This document shows, in pieces, positions 4,404-5,556 of a DNA stretch of 5,556 bases. Origin of the DNA: an uncultured Lachnospiraceae bacterium (GTDB taxonomy: Bacteria > Bacillota > Clostridia > Lachnospirales > Lachnospiraceae). A model generated the notes under the pieces. It searched no databases. It was not told the origin of the DNA and saw nothing but the letters and a program-made list of their open reading frames with translations. The translations under genes and the position numbers were made by a program. Position 1 is the first letter of the stretch, and each line of letters begins with the position of its first letter. The DNA is taken from positions 1 to 5,556 of the forward strand of contig CAJOQS010000110.1 in NCBI GenBank assembly GCA_905236925.1. The letters are read 5' to 3'.

Positions 4404-5540
4404 ATGTACCGCAAAGCACTTTCCGTATTTCTGATCATCTGCATCGGCGCAGCTTGCCTGCTTTCGGGATGCAACAAAACGGATGAAGTCACAAAACCCA
4501 CTCCCATCATTACACCGAAGGAACAGGGATATACAAACAGTTCGAGCGTCCCCACCACTGTGTCGGACAACACGGACTACGGAACCGATGTCACAGTCAC
4601 TCCGGAAACCGATCCAACCGGTGCCGAGCCCGGACCGTCAGCTGAGCCTACAGACGAGCCCACCGCAGAACCCACGGCTGAGCCCACTGCAGAGCCTACT
4701 GTGACCCCCGATCCTACCAAAGCCCCTTCGCCTGTCGAATACAAGGGCTCGATCGATGTCCCTTCAGACATAACCGATCCAATTGAAAGAATGGAATACA
4801 TCCGTTCCGGGCTCATAGCAAATGCGGACTACTACAACTCACTCGACAATTACAATAACCAGACCTGGTGCTTCAAGCGTATGAAGGACCATTCACAGTC
4901 CGGTTCCTACGAGTCCTTCAGGATTGCCGATTATAACAGCTGCTACATCGACACGAACGTATCCGATAACGACAAGGTTATCTATCTTACCTTTGACTGC
5001 GGATACCCCTCCGAACTCACTCCCAAGATCCTCGATACCCTTGCGGCCCACAATGTCAAGGCTAACTTCTTTGTTACAAAGATGTATCTTCAGGGCTGCC
5101 CGGATTATGCAAGAAGAATGGTCGCCGAAGGTCACGCAGTCTGCAACCATACAGTCAACCACGAGGATCTGACCAACATGTCCGTGGAGAAGATCGCTTC
5201 CGAGATTATCGATGTCGCAGAATACTTCTACGAAATAACAGGCACCGAGTTCGCCCCTTATTTCAGGACTCCCACCGGTGCCTATACAAAAAGACTTCTT
5301 TCTATTATCCGCGACGCAGGCTACAAGACTGTTTTCTGGAGCATAGCCTACGGCGACTACGATAAGAACAACCAGCCCAAGCCCGGCTATGTAACCGATC
5401 ATTTCACGACCTATCATCACAACGGAGCGATTGCGCTGATGCACAACGACTCAACCTCAAATGCGAACGAGCTTGATGCGGTCCTCACTCTGCTTGAAAA
5501 CGCGGGCTATAGATTTGCTCTGCTTTCCGAGCTCAAGTGA
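4404..5540 (+). CDS. PdaA-like polysaccharide deacetylase lipoprotein
   Basis: A 378-residue lipoprotein with a NodB-type deacetylase domain. The signal peptide ends in a lipobox, LLSGC, with Cys23 as lipid anchor. Residues 24-112 are a low-complexity Thr/Pro/Glu linker with AEPT repeats at about 80-99, acting as a wall-spanning spacer. The catalytic domain runs from about 180 to 376: YLTFDCGY (Asp198), HTVNH (His249, His253), FRTPTG (Arg288), FWSIAYGDYD (311-320) and LMHNDS (His347). The preceding NNQTWCFKRMKDH segment and the FWSxAY motif point to the PdaA group, which removes N-acetyl from muramic acid on the way to muramic delta-lactam in spore cortex. PdaA itself is shorter and lacks such a linker. 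In the first motif Cys199 replaces the second Asp of TFDDG; PdaA has Asn there. AGGAGG 9 nt upstream supports the start. It is monocistronic as far as seen; no terminator fits in the last 16 nt. The substrate could also be another peptidoglycan or glycan amino sugar. Confidence 0.9.
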   Translation: MYRKALSVFLIICIGAACLLSGCNKTDEVTKPTPIITPKEQGYTNSSSVPTTVSDNTDYGTDVTVTPETDPTGAEPGPSAEPTDEPTAEPTAEPTAEPTVTPDPTKAPSPVEYKGSIDVPSDITDPIERMEYIRSGLIANADYYNSLDNYNNQTWCFKRMKDHSQSGSYESFRIADYNSCYIDTNVSDNDKVIYLTFDCGYPSELTPKILDTLAAHNVKANFFVTKMYLQGCPDYARRMVAEGHAVCNHTVNHEDLTNMSVEKIASEIIDVAEYFYEITGTEFAPYFRTPTGAYTKRLLSIIRDAGYKTVFWSIAYGDYDKNNQPKPGYVTDHFTTYHHNGAIALMHNDSTSNANELDAVLTLLENAGYRFALLSELK

Positions 5541-5556
5541 ATGTCATTCTGCTGCA

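Noticed and set aside
4893..5444. A 183-codon open frame on the minus strand
   Set aside because: It is antisense to the deacetylase domain and shows no family features.

Overview
The window looks like a chromosomal piece of a Gram-positive, probably spore-forming member of the Clostridia, most likely Lachnospiraceae-like. This rests on strong AGGAGG ribosome binding sites, a PdaA-type de-N-acetylase (a family tied to spore cortex synthesis) built as a lipoprotein with a Pro-Thr-rich linker, a secreted Big_2-domain protein, and a tRNA without an encoded CCA end. Base composition is near 50% GC by eye. The taxonomic call is an inference.

Layout. Positions 3866 down to 1 hold a compact minus-strand gene cluster that reads HAD hydrolase (3866-3162), membrane-anchored MutS-like ATPase (3151-1445), YunG-like small protein (1443-1000), C39-like cysteine-peptidase-fold protein (1021-377) and a secreted Big_2 protein (357 to beyond the left edge). 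Gaps are 10 nt, 1 nt, a 22-nt overlap (or a 14-nt gap with an alternative start) and 19 nt, so this is very likely one operon. Upstream of it, on the same strand, lies a tRNA-Leu(CAA) gene at 4177-4095 with a near-perfect promoter at 4228-4200.

The 228 nt between the tRNA and the HAD start codon hold almost no unstructured sequence: a 14-bp perfect hairpin just after the tRNA, a long bulged hairpin, a further 8-bp stem and three tandem 17-bp repeats. They share a heptamer that allows several alternative pairings. No independent promoter for the operon is visible there, so read-through from the tRNA promoter, gated by these structures, is a possibility.

On the plus strand, diverging from the tRNA, is a 378-residue lipoprotein polysaccharide deacetylase of the PdaA type (4404-5540). 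Its candidate promoter at 4243-4271 contains a 17-bp operator-like dyad, and its roughly 125-nt leader can form small alternative stems.

How the genes work together: the deacetylase is an independent cell-wall gene. The function of the minus-strand cluster cannot be read from sequence. It pairs a membrane P-loop ATPase of the MutS superfamily with two proteins that each carry a Cys-His-Asp/Asn arrangement of the papain/transglutaminase kind, a phosphatase-like HAD protein and a secreted Ig-like protein. No recognised phage, transposon, CRISPR or known defence gene is present. The two most unusual items are the operon composition and the structured repeat block at 3889-4087.
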